DNA from: G963662605 sp963667005
Lineage (GTDB): Bacteria > Bacteroidota > Ignavibacteria > Ignavibacteriales > Ignavibacteriaceae
NCBI GenBank assembly: GCA_963667005.1
Contig: OY762937.1
Coordinates: forward strand, 1,984,001-2,048,000
Length of the DNA: 64,000 bases
Direction of reading: 5' to 3'
Shown: positions 8,081 to 17,590 of the stretch, piece after piece
How the letters are laid out: every line of letters begins with the position of its first letter
How positions within the stretch are numbered: position 1 is the first letter of the stretch
The notes under the pieces: generated by a model
Database searches by the model: none
The model's input: the letters and a program-made list of their open reading frames with translations, nothing else
What the model was told of the DNA's origin: nothing
Position numbers and translations under genes: made by a program

Positions 8081-9013
8081 GTCGGATATAGATTGCAGGT
8101 ATTCTATCAGCACACCTTCTCTCAGTGAATAATCCGAGAAATGGATTTCACGGATAGAAAACATATTCATTACTGATTCGAGGATAAGCAGTCCGGCGGG
8201 AAGGATGTCTGCTCGGGTTTCTTCGATGGTGTATTTTTTCAATAGCTCAGCAGATGACATATAAAATATCTCATCCTTCAAGTTCTGAAATTCATTATAT
8301 GAAAAACAGGGGAGTCCGTTATCAGCATACCGAATAACTCCTTGCTCGGTAAGCAGCGATGCAACAATTCTTATAGCTCCGGATGTGCCGTAAAATTGTT
8401 CAGCTCCGAATCCGGTAAAGCTTTCGTGAATGCCGGCAAGCTGTTCATTGATATATGCCTTACACTTCAGTATAGCATCATCTGTTAATTTGAATTCAGG
8501 GAAGAAGAGGGAAGAACAACGTACCGCTCCCATTTGTAAACTGACGGCTTTTTGCGGCGAGTTGCCTGTCCCAAGAATGATTTCACTGCTGCCGCCACCT
8601 ATATCAAGGACAAAATTTCTCGAATTATCGTTCTGTACGAGCCCCAGAACGCCCGTATAAATGAGTTTTGCTTCTTCATCTCCCGATAAAACCCGGACTT
8701 TCACACCAGTTGCGTCAAAAATCGAGCTTAAAAACGCCTCTTTGTTCGCCGATTCCCGCACTGCACTGGTAGCAGTTGCCAAAATTTCGCAGCCGTATTG
8801 ACGAGCAATCTCTTTATGGCGAAGAATTATCGCAATTGCATCTGCGGTGTTCTGAGAAGAAATCATCCGCTGGCTTGATGAGGTAAACCCGCCAAGGCGT
8901 AGAACAACCCGGTCTCTGAGGTCGACAAGCACTTTGTTGTTTTCAACATGGGCAATAATGAGATGGAAAGAGTTGGAACCGATGTCCAAAACGGCGTAAT
9001 GTTTGGTGTTCAC
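8078..9013 (-). CDS. Ppx/GppA-family phosphatase
   Basis: 311 residues of the ASKHA (sugar kinase/actin) fold that in Ppx/GppA enzymes hydrolyses polyphosphate or pppGpp. Seen: N-terminal phosphate loop VLDIGSNSFHLIIA, the central SGDEEAKLIYTGV loop with its catalytic Glu, and the second phosphate motif VLDIGGGSSEIILG. The single-domain length matches the short Ppx-like proteins, not the two-domain E. coli Ppx (about 510), so polyphosphate versus pppGpp specificity cannot be told. It is the last gene of the minus-strand operon and its stop lies in the right end of the 7661-8080 repeat. Confidence 0.85.
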   Translation of the reverse strand: MNTKHYAVLDIGSNSFHLIIAHVENNKVLVDLRDRVVLRLGGFTSSSQRMISSQNTADAIAIILRHKEIARQYGCEILATATSAVRESANKEAFLSSIFDATGVKVRVLSGDEEAKLIYTGVLGLVQNDNSRNFVLDIGGGSSEIILGTGNSPQKAVSLQMGAVRCSSLFFPEFKLTDDAILKCKAYINEQLAGIHESFTGFGAEQFYGTSGAIRIVASLLTEQGVIRYADNGLPCFSYNEFQNLKDEIFYMSSAELLKKYTIEETRADILPAGLLILESVMNMFSIREIHFSDYSLREGVLIEYLQSISD

Positions 9014-9024
9014 CCCGTGCTCCG

Positions 9025-10098
9025 CTATTGGTGAAGCAACAGTTGACAGGAGACCGCGAATACGTCATCAACCTCGATGGCGGAGATGTCATCCGACTTT
9101 TTGATGTAAATTTTCATATCACCGAGTGGTGCCCAGACGTGCGGATCTGTCGGACCGAACAACGAGAGCTGCGGAGTGCGTGTCGAGGCTGCCACATGGA
9201 GAATTCCGGTGTCATTGGTGATAAATAGGTTCAAAAGACTAATGAGTGCCGCAACCTCCGGTATGCTCCGGTTAATATAAGTCAAAACACGCGCTTGAGG
9301 TATTCCGGCTAACACATTGTTTATTAATGGAATATCTGATGTACTTCCAGTCAGAACAAAGAGTGGAGCATATTCTTCATGAAGCTTGTTTATCAGTGCG
9401 GAAAACTTTTTTTCAGGCCATCTGTTGGGTGGTTTTCCTGCTCCCACGTGCAAACCTATCGTTTTTTGACCCGGGAGCACGTTTTCTTTGCGGAGGAATT
9501 CCTTGGCGGCGCCTAAATCCTGATGGTCGTAGGAAATAACTGGAGAATACTCTTTAGTGGTTATGCCGAACGGTTTTACGATGTCCAAAATCCTTTTTGC
9601 TACATTTGTCTCGGGAGCACGCCGCCAGTCCAAGTCAACCGGCACATGAAAGAAACTCGCGTAGGTATTAGGCTTACCATCCAATGAAGCAGGGCCGATT
9701 TTTATCCTAGAATTCGACAAGGCAGCCAGTAAATTATTGGTGAACGAAATGGATACCACGGAAGGGGCAATACAGACGTCATACCGGGATTTTAAAACCC
9801 TCCACAGGTCGTTAAAATAGTCAGCCTGAATGAGGCGTTTTTTATCGAATACAAATACCTTATGGAGTTTATTGTTCTTCTGAAGTGCATCCTTATTCTG
9901 CGGGCCGCAAATAAACGTGATTTTTGCATCAGGATAGGTATCCTTCAATGCTGTAATCAAGGATGAACCCGCGAGCATATCGCCTAACTGATTATGCTGA
10001 CGGATAATAAGAATGGATTTCGGGTCGCCCAAATTGGTTATAGCTAATCGGGGGACTCCAAACAGAAATTTTAACAGACCGGGAAGTATTGTATTCAC
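9025..10098 (-). CDS. Glycosyltransferase family 9 (heptosyltransferase-like)
   Basis: Likely transfers heptose (or a similar sugar) from an ADP-sugar during LPS inner-core synthesis on the cytoplasmic side of the inner membrane. Seen: an N-terminal Rossmann half with ILIIRQHNQLGDMLAGSSLI, and a C-terminal nucleotide-binding half with IGLHVGAGKPPNRWP, ITNDTGILHVAAS and LFGPTDPHVW, all hallmarks of GT9 enzymes. Length (357) is usual. It begins after a short gap from the small membrane gene and ends 11 bases before ppx. The exact acceptor is unknown. Confidence 0.85.
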   Translation of the reverse strand: MNTILPGLLKFLFGVPRLAITNLGDPKSILIIRQHNQLGDMLAGSSLITALKDTYPDAKITFICGPQNKDALQKNNKLHKVFVFDKKRLIQADYFNDLWRVLKSRYDVCIAPSVVSISFTNNLLAALSNSRIKIGPASLDGKPNTYASFFHVPVDLDWRRAPETNVAKRILDIVKPFGITTKEYSPVISYDHQDLGAAKEFLRKENVLPGQKTIGLHVGAGKPPNRWPEKKFSALINKLHEEYAPLFVLTGSTSDIPLINNVLAGIPQARVLTYINRSIPEVAALISLLNLFITNDTGILHVAASTRTPQLSLFGPTDPHVWAPLGDMKIYIKKSDDISAIEVDDVFAVSCQLLLHQ

Positions 10099-10115
10099 GA
10101 AGAATTATTGTTTAT

Positions 10116-10298
10116 CTACGATTTTTTTTCGGGCACATCATAATATTCGGCATCAATGATATCAGAATCTTTGAAACTTTTTTCCTGCTTTTGCTCCTGC
10201 GGCTTTTGCTTAGGTTCAGCCGGTTTAATTCCATTTATGAACCTGATGAAACGCATGGCCAGATAGACGACAAAAATGAATATGATCAGTTCTATCAT
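10116..10298 (-). CDS. Small single-span membrane protein
   Basis: 60 residues: one N-terminal membrane segment (about residues 2-22, hydrophobic and aromatic) followed by a hydrophilic tail rich in Lys, Glu, Gln and Pro. Its ATG overlaps the stop of the upstream kinase gene (ATGA), so it is very probably translated. I recognise no family. The topology (membrane anchor, cytoplasmic charged tail) resembles small DUF-type proteins often found in Bacteroidetes operons. No function can be assigned. Confidence 0.6.
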   Translation of the reverse strand: MIELIIFIFVVYLAMRFIRFINGIKPAEPKQKPQEQKQEKSFKDSDIIDAEYYDVPEKKS

Positions 10299-10945
10299 AG
10301 AATGAGCTTTCGTTCGGGCTTATAATATTCAATCTTTGCCCGATCCTGCCGGAAAATTTCTTTGACCAGATCCTCATAATCTTTTTTGTTGTTCACAAAA
10401 TCAATTTCCTCCACGTCAACAATCAACAGCGGGGAGGCATCATACTTAAAGAAATACTTGTTGTACGCGTTGTGAAGTTCTTCGATATAATTCTTCGAAA
10501 TGTGCTCTTCGATTTTTCTGTTTCTCTTTTTGATATTAGCCATCAGACGGTCAACGCTCGATTGCAGATACACAACGATGTCCGGCTGACGTATCGTTCT
10601 TGACAGCAGAGGAAAGATAGATTCGTACAGCTTGATTTCGTCGTTGGAAAGGTTCAGATATGCGAAGACCTGATCTTTATTAAAGATGTAATCGGTAATC
10701 AAATATTCGGAGAATAAGTTTTCCTGAAACAAGTCCTGCTGCTGTTTGTACCTGTTCACGAGAAAGAACATCTGCGTTTGGAAAGCAAAGCGTTTCTGAT
10801 CCTGATAAAATTTTGCCAGAAAAGGGTTGATTTCAAATTGTTCAAGTACCAAACGGGCATTGAGCTGCTCGGAGAGTTTTTTTGCAAGGGAAGTCTTGCC
10901 GGCTCCGATAACCCCTTCAATTGCTATGTATCTAACTTCACTCAT
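10295..10945 (-). CDS. Deoxynucleoside kinase
   Basis: Phosphorylates deoxynucleosides (probably dA/dG) with ATP for salvage. Seen: P-loop GVIGAGKTS (residues 10-18), the NRYKQQQDL segment that is the usual substrate-binding helix of the dCK/dGK family, and a C-terminal lid with arginines (KKRNRKIE). Length 216 is typical. Its 5' end overlaps the folK 3' end by eight bases and its 3' end overlaps the next small gene, so the genes are tightly coupled. Substrate preference is inferred only. Confidence 0.85.
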   Translation of the reverse strand: MSEVRYIAIEGVIGAGKTSLAKKLSEQLNARLVLEQFEINPFLAKFYQDQKRFAFQTQMFFLVNRYKQQQDLFQENLFSEYLITDYIFNKDQVFAYLNLSNDEIKLYESIFPLLSRTIRQPDIVVYLQSSVDRLMANIKKRNRKIEEHISKNYIEELHNAYNKYFFKYDASPLLIVDVEEIDFVNNKKDYEDLVKEIFRQDRAKIEYYKPERKLIL

Positions 10946-11468
10946 GTTCGAAATAATATTTTTTATCTTTTTCTATGATTTTCTTAGGCAATTTAGGCAA
11001 AACGAATCTCTTTTCTAACCGTTCTGCAAAAAAAAGATAAGGCTTGCCGCTAACCGGATCGGTAATATTCCGGTCAAGTTCAAGCAGCGGAATAAGAACA
11101 AAATCCCGGTTTTTCATCTCTTTATGCGGAATTGTCAGCAATTCACTCTCTATAACAACACGGTCATACAGTAAAATATCCAGATCAATTTCCCGTTCGC
11201 TCCACTTACTTCTCTTTTGTCTTCCCGTTTTTACTTCCACCGACTTCAACTCGGCAAATAAGGCGTCGGGCGTTAATGAAGTCGAGCACCTGAAAACAAA
11301 ATTTAAGTACGTATTATGAGATGCGTCGCCGAGGGGAGCGGTTTCATACACCGGGGAAATCTCCTCAATATGAACTGAGCCGGATTCCTGAATCAGGTTG
11401 AGTGCAGTAAGAATATAGTCTTCCCGGTCACCCAGACTGGAACCGGCAGCAACGTACACGTCGGCCAT
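10938..11468 (-). CDS. folK: 6-hydroxymethyl-7,8-dihydropterin pyrophosphokinase
   Basis: Transfers pyrophosphate from ATP to 6-hydroxymethyl-dihydropterin in folate synthesis. Seen: N-terminal YVAAGSSLGDRE, a conserved VYETAPLGD segment, and the HPPK signature around WSEREIDLDILLYD with the metal-binding aspartates; then HKEMKNRDFVLIPLLEL. 176 residues, a normal length. It follows folB after a three-base gap, so two consecutive folate steps are encoded together. Confidence 0.95.
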   Translation of the reverse strand: MADVYVAAGSSLGDREDYILTALNLIQESGSVHIEEISPVYETAPLGDASHNTYLNFVFRCSTSLTPDALFAELKSVEVKTGRQKRSKWSEREIDLDILLYDRVVIESELLTIPHKEMKNRDFVLIPLLELDRNITDPVSGKPYLFFAERLEKRFVLPKLPKKIIEKDKKYYFEHE

Positions 11469-11471
11469 GTT

Positions 11472-11873
11472 TTAGCTTTGACTATTATTTTGAAGCTCCG
11501 CGAGATATTCATCGCGGGTTTTCACAACCTCAACCTCAACACTGTCAACCAATCCACCGATTGGGGGATTATTCTTTCTGACCCGCATGGCTATCTGCTG
11601 AACGGCAGGAAACCCGGCGAAGATTTCATCAACTATTTTCAGGGCAAGGGTTTCTATAAGAAAATATTTTTTGCTCTCGGAAATGCTGATAATCGTTTTA
11701 TAAACTTTTTCGTAATCAATCGTTGAAACCAGTTTGTCCTTCATTGCAGCATGGGAAAAATCCGTGTGGATATCGATATCCGCTTCGAACTTCCCGCCCA
11801 TGTCCTTTTCCTGCTGGAAAACTCCGTGATAAGCGTAGAAAGAAACTTTTTTCAGGCGTATAATATTTTGCAT
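11472..11873 (-). CDS. folB: Dihydroneopterin aldolase
   Basis: Converts 7,8-dihydroneopterin to 6-hydroxymethyl-dihydropterin and glycolaldehyde, the step before FolK. Seen: FYAYHGVFQQEK near residue 12 with the conserved Glu, and TIDYEKVYK and ETLALKIVDEI, which form the family's substrate pocket. 133 residues, slightly longer than the usual 120. It is directly upstream of folK in the minus-strand operon. Confidence 0.94.
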   Translation of the reverse strand: MQNIIRLKKVSFYAYHGVFQQEKDMGGKFEADIDIHTDFSHAAMKDKLVSTIDYEKVYKTIISISESKKYFLIETLALKIVDEIFAGFPAVQQIAMRVRKNNPPIGGLVDSVEVEVVKTRDEYLAELQNNSQS

Positions 11874-11891
11874 GCTCTTATCCGATAAAAT

Positions 11892-12779
11892 TCATTTTCT
11901 TCTTGCAAAGGTTACATTGGTAATTAATAATCCGATCAACACAAGAAAACTACCGTAAAAATGATTCTTAGTCAAATATTCATTCAGAAAAACCCATCCG
12001 ACAACCAGTGCAACAATAGGGGTGATGAAAGAACTGAACGACAGAATGACGATGTTCATGCGCTTTAACAGCCAGTAATACGCGGTGAAGGCGACAACCG
12101 AGCCGAAAATACCAAGATACACAACACTTAGAAATCCCTGCATCGAAGGATGTACCTGACTCCTGTCCTCAAACACCAGAGCGAGCAGTAGCGAACCCAC
12201 AGCACCGATAAACATCGGGACAAAGTTCAGTGATATTGGATTGATGTCATGTCCGTACCGTTTGACAAACACGGCAACCGTGGCCTGCAAAACGGCACTG
12301 CCTAAAATTGCCGCCATGCCGAGTATGTTGTTGTTGAATGTGCCGTTAAACGAATCGGAAAAAATGGTGACGATGCCGGAAAATCCGATGATGAGTCCGA
12401 CTACCTTGATAAAACTTATTTTTTCATCCGGCAATGCAAGGCGGGTCGCGATAACGACGGCAAACGGATACAGCGCGAACAAGACGGCTGCCATTCCGGA
12501 AGCAACGTACTTTTCACCCCAGTTCACAAACCAGAAGGGGAACACGCAGGAAAACAAACCCATGTAAACATACACCACAATCGCGCGCTTTGTTAACGGC
12601 AGTGGTAGTTTTTTTATCCATACTACAAATCCGAGGATTGCAGCCGCCACCATGAATCTGATGCCGCCGCCGATCAACGGAGGGAAAGATTCAAGGCTGA
12701 CCTTTATCATCAACCACGTGGTGCCCCATATAACGGTAATGAGCGTGTACATCAGCCACACTTTAACTTTTTCGCTCAT
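11892..12779 (-). CDS. EamA-family (DMT) transporter
   Basis: 295-residue inner-membrane protein with about ten hydrophobic segments arranged as two EamA repeats of five. The motif ITVIWGTTWLMIKVSLES at the first helix and the second-repeat sequence around SLNFVPMFIGAVGSLLLA are typical of RhaT/YedA-like drug/metabolite exporters. Its ATG overlaps the stop of pgeF by four bases (ATGA). Substrate is unknown. Confidence 0.88.
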   Translation of the reverse strand: MSEKVKVWLMYTLITVIWGTTWLMIKVSLESFPPLIGGGIRFMVAAAILGFVVWIKKLPLPLTKRAIVVYVYMGLFSCVFPFWFVNWGEKYVASGMAAVLFALYPFAVVIATRLALPDEKISFIKVVGLIIGFSGIVTIFSDSFNGTFNNNILGMAAILGSAVLQATVAVFVKRYGHDINPISLNFVPMFIGAVGSLLLALVFEDRSQVHPSMQGFLSVVYLGIFGSVVAFTAYYWLLKRMNIVILSFSSFITPIVALVVGWVFLNEYLTKNHFYGSFLVLIGLLITNVTFARRK

Positions 12780-13516
12780 ACGCTCTTTCTCATGGCGATA
12801 ACTCCGTATGCTCTGCCTGAATGCGTTCCTTCGCGCCGGTATGAGTGCAGCAGTTCAGCCTCATCATAACTGCATAAAGGGGAGCGCTCAATGTTTTCAG
12901 GAGGTACGCCGTTCTCGATAAGAATATCGTAGTTCACACCGCTGACATCCAGCAGGAATTTTTCGCCTTTGGGTAACAGGTATGCGGAATCAAACTGTGC
13001 GGCTACTTCAGCACCGACTTCATAATTCTTTTGGCTGATGGCGGGACCGATAAACGCGTATAGATTTTTAAAATCAGTTGAGAATTCTGCTTTAAGAACA
13101 TCAACGGCCTTTTGCAATATTTTTTTGCTTGTGCTACGCCAGCCGGAATGAACTCCCGCGATGACTTTATTCTTCGCGTCATACAGAAATATCGTACAGC
13201 AATCCGCTGAACTGACAGCAAGGCCGACCCCGGCGTGTTTCGTTATATGAGCATCACTCTCGCCATGATAGCCTGCGCCAGCAATAATATGTACGGTGTC
13301 TTCATGCACCTGCTTCTGAAATGCAATATCCTTTGTCGTGAGAGAAAGCTCATTGAAAAATGCTTCGCGGTTCTCCCAAACAATGTCCGGGTCATCACCA
13401 ACGGAAAGAGATAAATTAAAATGATACGGGGGTTTCCTGTCCAAACCATGCTTGGGACTGAACCCGAATATTATTTCCGGGAATTGCTCGAAAATTTTGG
13501 CTTTTATGATAGTCAT
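12776..13516 (-). CDS. pgeF: Peptidoglycan editing factor / multicopper polyphenol oxidase-like (YfiH)
   Basis: 246 residues of the YfiH/DUF152 family. E. coli PgeF removes mis-incorporated serine from UDP-MurNAc intermediates; other members act as purine nucleoside phosphorylases or laccases. Seen: a KQVHEDTVHII strand with the first metal His, SADCCTIFLYD with the metal Cys, AGVHSGWRST with the second His, and the GPAISQKNYEVG loop. It is the first gene of the minus-strand operon that runs to ppx. Which activity it has here cannot be read from sequence. Confidence 0.88.
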   Translation of the reverse strand: MTIIKAKIFEQFPEIIFGFSPKHGLDRKPPYHFNLSLSVGDDPDIVWENREAFFNELSLTTKDIAFQKQVHEDTVHIIAGAGYHGESDAHITKHAGVGLAVSSADCCTIFLYDAKNKVIAGVHSGWRSTSKKILQKAVDVLKAEFSTDFKNLYAFIGPAISQKNYEVGAEVAAQFDSAYLLPKGEKFLLDVSGVNYDILIENGVPPENIERSPLCSYDEAELLHSYRREGTHSGRAYGVIAMRKSV

Positions 13517-13590
13517 TACAATTGTAAAAAAATGAGGTGGTAATATAAAGATAAAAAGGGAAAGGTCGAGATGTACTGTTTAAAACACAC

Positions 13591-13614
13591 CCGGCAGAGC
13601 TAAGGCTCTGCCGG
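13591..13614 (-). terminator. Probable terminator after the beta-helix gene
   Basis: Perfect 10-bp stem CCGGCAGAGC/GCTCTGCCGG with a TAAG loop, 24 bases past the stop of the minus-strand gene at 13639. Read on the minus strand, the stem is followed by GTGTGTTTTAAAC, an imperfect T-run, so strength is uncertain. Confidence 0.6.
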
Positions 13615-13638
13615 ATAAAATGGAGATTGTTATATAAA

Positions 13639-16600
13639 CTATTTCAGAATTGCCATTTTCTTTGTCTGAACAAAGTCACCTGAAATAATTCTATAGAAAT
13701 ATACACCGCTGGCAAGATTTCTCGCATTGAACTCAACGCTATATCTGCCGGATTCCTTAGTTTCATTAACCAAATTAGCAACCTCGTTACCATTAATATC
13801 ATATACTTTAAGGGAAACAAAGCCACCCTTCGGTATTTGGTAATTAATCATAGTGCTCGGATTAAACGGATTTGGATAGTTTTGCGATATGGCATATTCC
13901 CTTACTTTTACAGAACCATTGTATGCAATACTCTTTTTACTACGCTTCGACATTGCTGAAGTGGTTGAGTATTTTTGTACAGCCTCAACAGAAGAAATAT
14001 CGGCATTACTGTTGATAACCATGCGGAGTTTCACCGTTTTGTTGCCAATACCATCAGCGCATACTTCATACGCTTTTAAGCTGCGTTTGCGTACCTGATT
14101 CTTGTTGTACGTGAGCGTATCGTATGTGCCGAGAACTTTACCGGTAGCGGCATCAACCAACTCAACCTTGAAATTCAAATATCCATTGTCGCCTAATGCT
14201 GATTTCGCCTTAAGGGTATCGGCAAATTTGTAGACGACACTGTAGTCGAAAGTCGAATTATTGCTTAGCTGGAACGGCTGGCTTTCAAGAACCGAGTTCA
14301 TTTGAACTAATGAAGTAATTTTATCATCTTTTTGTATCGGCACAAAATCTACGCTTTTATTGTCAACAAGGATGTCTGAGAGTCCAAGCCTGAATGTTTT
14401 ACCTTTAATATTTATATCTGCAAACCTGCCGACATAGCTTCCGGTTGCAGATGTTTTGTAATAATAACTCCCAAGACTATTTGAATTGGAAAAATAGTAG
14501 GCAGGAGAAGACCACCCTAATCCGATAAGATACATATTCGTTAAAGAAGCACCCGGACAAAGCTGAGCTGCATAACCAAAGTTGCCAATGGTATTAATTG
14601 TAAAATCATCACTTGTGGCAAATTGGTAATTACCGCTTGACAGTTGCCATGAAAAAGCATAAAAATCCTCTGCTTTGTTTTTAACAATTGACGGCCATAC
14701 GGCATCGTCACCAAACTCCCAGTGACTATTCCCGCTTTTTAACACTACAGTGGAGTATGTGGTATATACATCACCGTCTTCGTAATCATACATTTCCGAT
14801 TTCCATATAAATTGAGGGGTGTCGGACATATAAGCGATAAGGTTCTCGTTTCCGCTGCCTGGATATTCAAGGTCTGAAGAAACATTTTGAGGTGTCGAAA
14901 ATGACAGCACGTTGTTTGTATTCCATTGAACTTGGTCATAATACACACTGCAGCTTGCTGGACCGGTAGTTTGCCACCAGAGTATATGAAAAGAAGAGGT
15001 AGCGCCTGGGGGGTCCTGCATACAATCAATGGCTGGTACTCTGGAGTTTTGATCAGTTCCGGGAATGTAACCGTCGCTATACCATGATATATTCGTTCCG
15101 TTGGACGAGCCATAATAATATCTTAATCCGGCATAAGACTCATAGATTGGGTCATCGTATTTTTTTTCATAAACAATATACAGTTTACCATTATATCCCC
15201 ATCCTATTACGGGGTTGGCGTGAAGCGAGTAAGACTCATCCTCTTCCGTGGCAACTACATATGGCCCGACTCCAACATAATCATTGGCGTAAGGATAGAA
15301 GAAGCGAAGCATGACCTTAAAACCGCTTCCATACTGTTGCTGATAGACGATGCCGACACTCGAACCGTATGCCGCGAGGGAGGCACATTTTGCATTTCCC
15401 GTATTCAGCGGCATTCCATGATTTGCAATTGTCCACGTTGAGCCGTTGTTCGTGCTTACTTCTAACCATACTTTATTCGAACTTTCATAGACCTGATACA
15501 GTTTAGTGGTATCACTGGTGCGTATCATCTTTCTCTGATTGTTAAAATACCGGGTGTAGTAATAATTGGTATGACTTGGATACTTATAAAATGCAGTATA
15601 TGTTGCATTAGCGGTAGGTTGTGTTATTGTACGAGGGTTAGTCGTATCGCCATCCGTCCAACCGGCAAAATTGTATGTGCGGCCGTTCAGAGTTTTTGTG
15701 GCGGGCGCAGTTATTTGTCCGGTATTACCCTCAACTATTTGAGCCACGACACCAGCTGAACTTGTGCCGTCAAACTCAGTTTGGTCATTTCTTGTAATGT
15801 TGAAGATCGGATGAATTGAACCGCCATTTAAAGTTTTTTTAGTTAGTGATCGGCGCCAATCTACCGGAGAGTAACTAGGTGAAGCACTACTTCGCGTGCA
15901 GCCATTAAACCACCCATAAGCAGGCCCATGAACGGCACCTTCATAGTTTGGCCATGGCGTTGTAGAAAACAGTTCCCTCATTTTTGCAGGTGTTAAATAA
16001 TACGAAATGTCTTCTAAGGAATTATACGTTGAGTAAATATTAGGTGCTTGAATATACTGGTAAAAAGTTATAAAAGTAGTTTGGCATGTAGAGGGTTCTG
16101 CCCACAAGGTATATTTTTCAATTACATTATATGACCCTCGATAATAAGCTCTATGCAATTCCAAATCTTTTATAAAATCTTGCGGAGTCGTAAAAACAGT
16201 CGCATAATTGCCGTAAAGAGTACTGTAATCGCATGCATACAAACTCATGTAGTTAGAAGGAGCTGTTCCGGGACCAGAGTAAGTTATGCGTGATTCATTT
16301 CTTAGAAAAACATTATATGGGCCGTTTTCTGTCAGTTTAGTTGCAGAATGCCCGTTTTTATCTCCATACCAATCATCAGCCAAGATATTTTCAAAACTGT
16401 TACTTTCAAATAAATTCCTATGGGAATAATTGCCATGTAGTGACAAGTCGCCAATCCATTCAATACCAATTTGAAATAGTTCATCTGTTAACCGGTCTTC
16501 TGAATAGTTGTATGAAATAACATTTCTATTAACCGAAAGATGCAATAGTATTGCGTGTCTCAAATGGTTTAGAAAATTGTCTTCTATTAAACAATTTGTC

Positions 16601-17550
16601 GTTCTTTCCTCAAGGCAGATTCCGTATCCATTGCCATTGGTCCCGTCATAAGCTCTGGCATCATGCACCCAGTTTCCCTTAACGCTAATATGGCTTGATG
16701 TGCTAATATTTAAATTTCTTGATGATGCACAATCTATTTCACAACCTTTGACCCAGCAATTCACTGCACGCAAAAATGACATGTTAAATCCGCCGCCGGA
16801 ACCTTCATCTGCCCTTCTTACATGAATGTCTTCGATCCCAACATTACTCACGGGCGAGAGCTTGTATACTCTACATGTATATCCTGTGTGATCTATCGAA
16901 AGTTTATCTTTTAAAGTTAGCGTGTTTCCGGAAATTGAATTTATTTGTACAATTTGTCCAATACCATAATCTGTCGGACCGGAATTTTGCTGAGTTTGTC
17001 GGGAATCTCGAAGATCTATATAGTCACCAGCAGATAAACCTGTTATGTTATTGAGTGATATCGTTGTACTACCCATCGTGCTACCACTTTGTACAGTATA
17101 ATAACTATCAGGATAGTCACCTTTTATTAAAAGGCAATGGTCACTATTTGTTCCGGTTTGAAATAATAAAGTAGTTGCATCTGACCCAGCACCTTTCAAC
17201 ACAATATTTGAAGGTATGGATATTGTCTCTGTTACCGTAAAGTATCCCTGAGGAATTCTAACAACTACTAACTGATTATTTAAGGCGTTTGAGTAAGCTG
17301 ATGCTGACTGAATTGCCTGCTTTAGTTTTTGTGTGAATGTCCCGGTAAAAGAAGTAATATCAACGACATAATTAAAAACAGAGGGTATGCCGCCCTGTCT
17401 GCCAGCATTTGTCCAATCAGTCCATCTATTTGCATCAATTCTTTGGGGCATTGGAATCCATGTTTGTGGATTATTTGGTGCTCCATATTGAGCATATGAT
17501 GATATGATATTGAATGCAAATATCATTAATAAAACAGTAATTTTCCTCAT
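13639..17550 (-). CDS. Secreted parallel beta-helix protein with T9SS sorting domain
   Basis: 1303 residues. Domains seen: signal peptide (about 1-20); a right-handed parallel beta-helix of the pectate-lyase type (roughly 60-480) with rung-like repeats such as NVGIEDIHVRRAD, CWVKGCEIDC and CLIEDNFLNHLRHAILLH; a short InlB-B-like beta-repeat (about 595-655, TLNGRTYNFAGWTDGD); a long beta-rich sialidase/BNR-like stretch (about 660-1040); a linker; and a type A T9SS C-terminal domain starting with QNYPNPFNPST near 1223 and ending MAILK. It would be secreted across the outer membrane and cell-attached or released. Substrate is likely a polysaccharide, but catalytic residues were not identified. 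RBS GGGAGAG precedes the ATG. A lipoprotein gene lies 40 bases upstream on the same strand. Confidence 0.85.
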   Translation of the reverse strand: MRKITVLLMIFAFNIISSYAQYGAPNNPQTWIPMPQRIDANRWTDWTNAGRQGGIPSVFNYVVDITSFTGTFTQKLKQAIQSASAYSNALNNQLVVVRIPQGYFTVTETISIPSNIVLKGAGSDATTLLFQTGTNSDHCLLIKGDYPDSYYTVQSGSTMGSTTISLNNITGLSAGDYIDLRDSRQTQQNSGPTDYGIGQIVQINSISGNTLTLKDKLSIDHTGYTCRVYKLSPVSNVGIEDIHVRRADEGSGGGFNMSFLRAVNCWVKGCEIDCASSRNLNISTSSHISVKGNWVHDARAYDGTNGNGYGICLEERTTNCLIEDNFLNHLRHAILLHLSVNRNVISYNYSEDRLTDELFQIGIEWIGDLSLHGNYSHRNLFESNSFENILADDWYGDKNGHSATKLTENGPYNVFLRNESRITYSGPGTAPSNYMSLYACDYSTLYGNYATVFTTPQDFIKDLELHRAYYRGSYNVIEKYTLWAEPSTCQTTFITFYQYIQAPNIYSTYNSLEDISYYLTPAKMRELFSTTPWPNYEGAVHGPAYGWFNGCTRSSASPSYSPVDWRRSLTKKTLNGGSIHPIFNITRNDQTEFDGTSSAGVVAQIVEGNTGQITAPATKTLNGRTYNFAGWTDGDTTNPRTITQPTANATYTAFYKYPSHTNYYYTRYFNNQRKMIRTSDTTKLYQVYESSNKVWLEVSTNNGSTWTIANHGMPLNTGNAKCASLAAYGSSVGIVYQQQYGSGFKVMLRFFYPYANDYVGVGPYVVATEEDESYSLHANPVIGWGYNGKLYIVYEKKYDDPIYESYAGLRYYYGSSNGTNISWYSDGYIPGTDQNSRVPAIDCMQDPPGATSSFHILWWQTTGPASCSVYYDQVQWNTNNVLSFSTPQNVSSDLEYPGSGNENLIAYMSDTPQFIWKSEMYDYEDGDVYTTYSTVVLKSGNSHWEFGDDAVWPSIVKNKAEDFYAFSWQLSSGNYQFATSDDFTINTIGNFGYAAQLCPGASLTNMYLIGLGWSSPAYYFSNSNSLGSYYYKTSATGSYVGRFADINIKGKTFRLGLSDILVDNKSVDFVPIQKDDKITSLVQMNSVLESQPFQLSNNSTFDYSVVYKFADTLKAKSALGDNGYLNFKVELVDAATGKVLGTYDTLTYNKNQVRKRSLKAYEVCADGIGNKTVKLRMVINSNADISSVEAVQKYSTTSAMSKRSKKSIAYNGSVKVREYAISQNYPNPFNPSTMINYQIPKGGFVSLKVYDINGNEVANLVNETKESGRYSVEFNARNLASGVYFYRIISGDFVQTKKMAILK

Positions 17551-17590
17551 TACATCTCTCCCTTTTTATTGATTTTTAGATAATTGATTA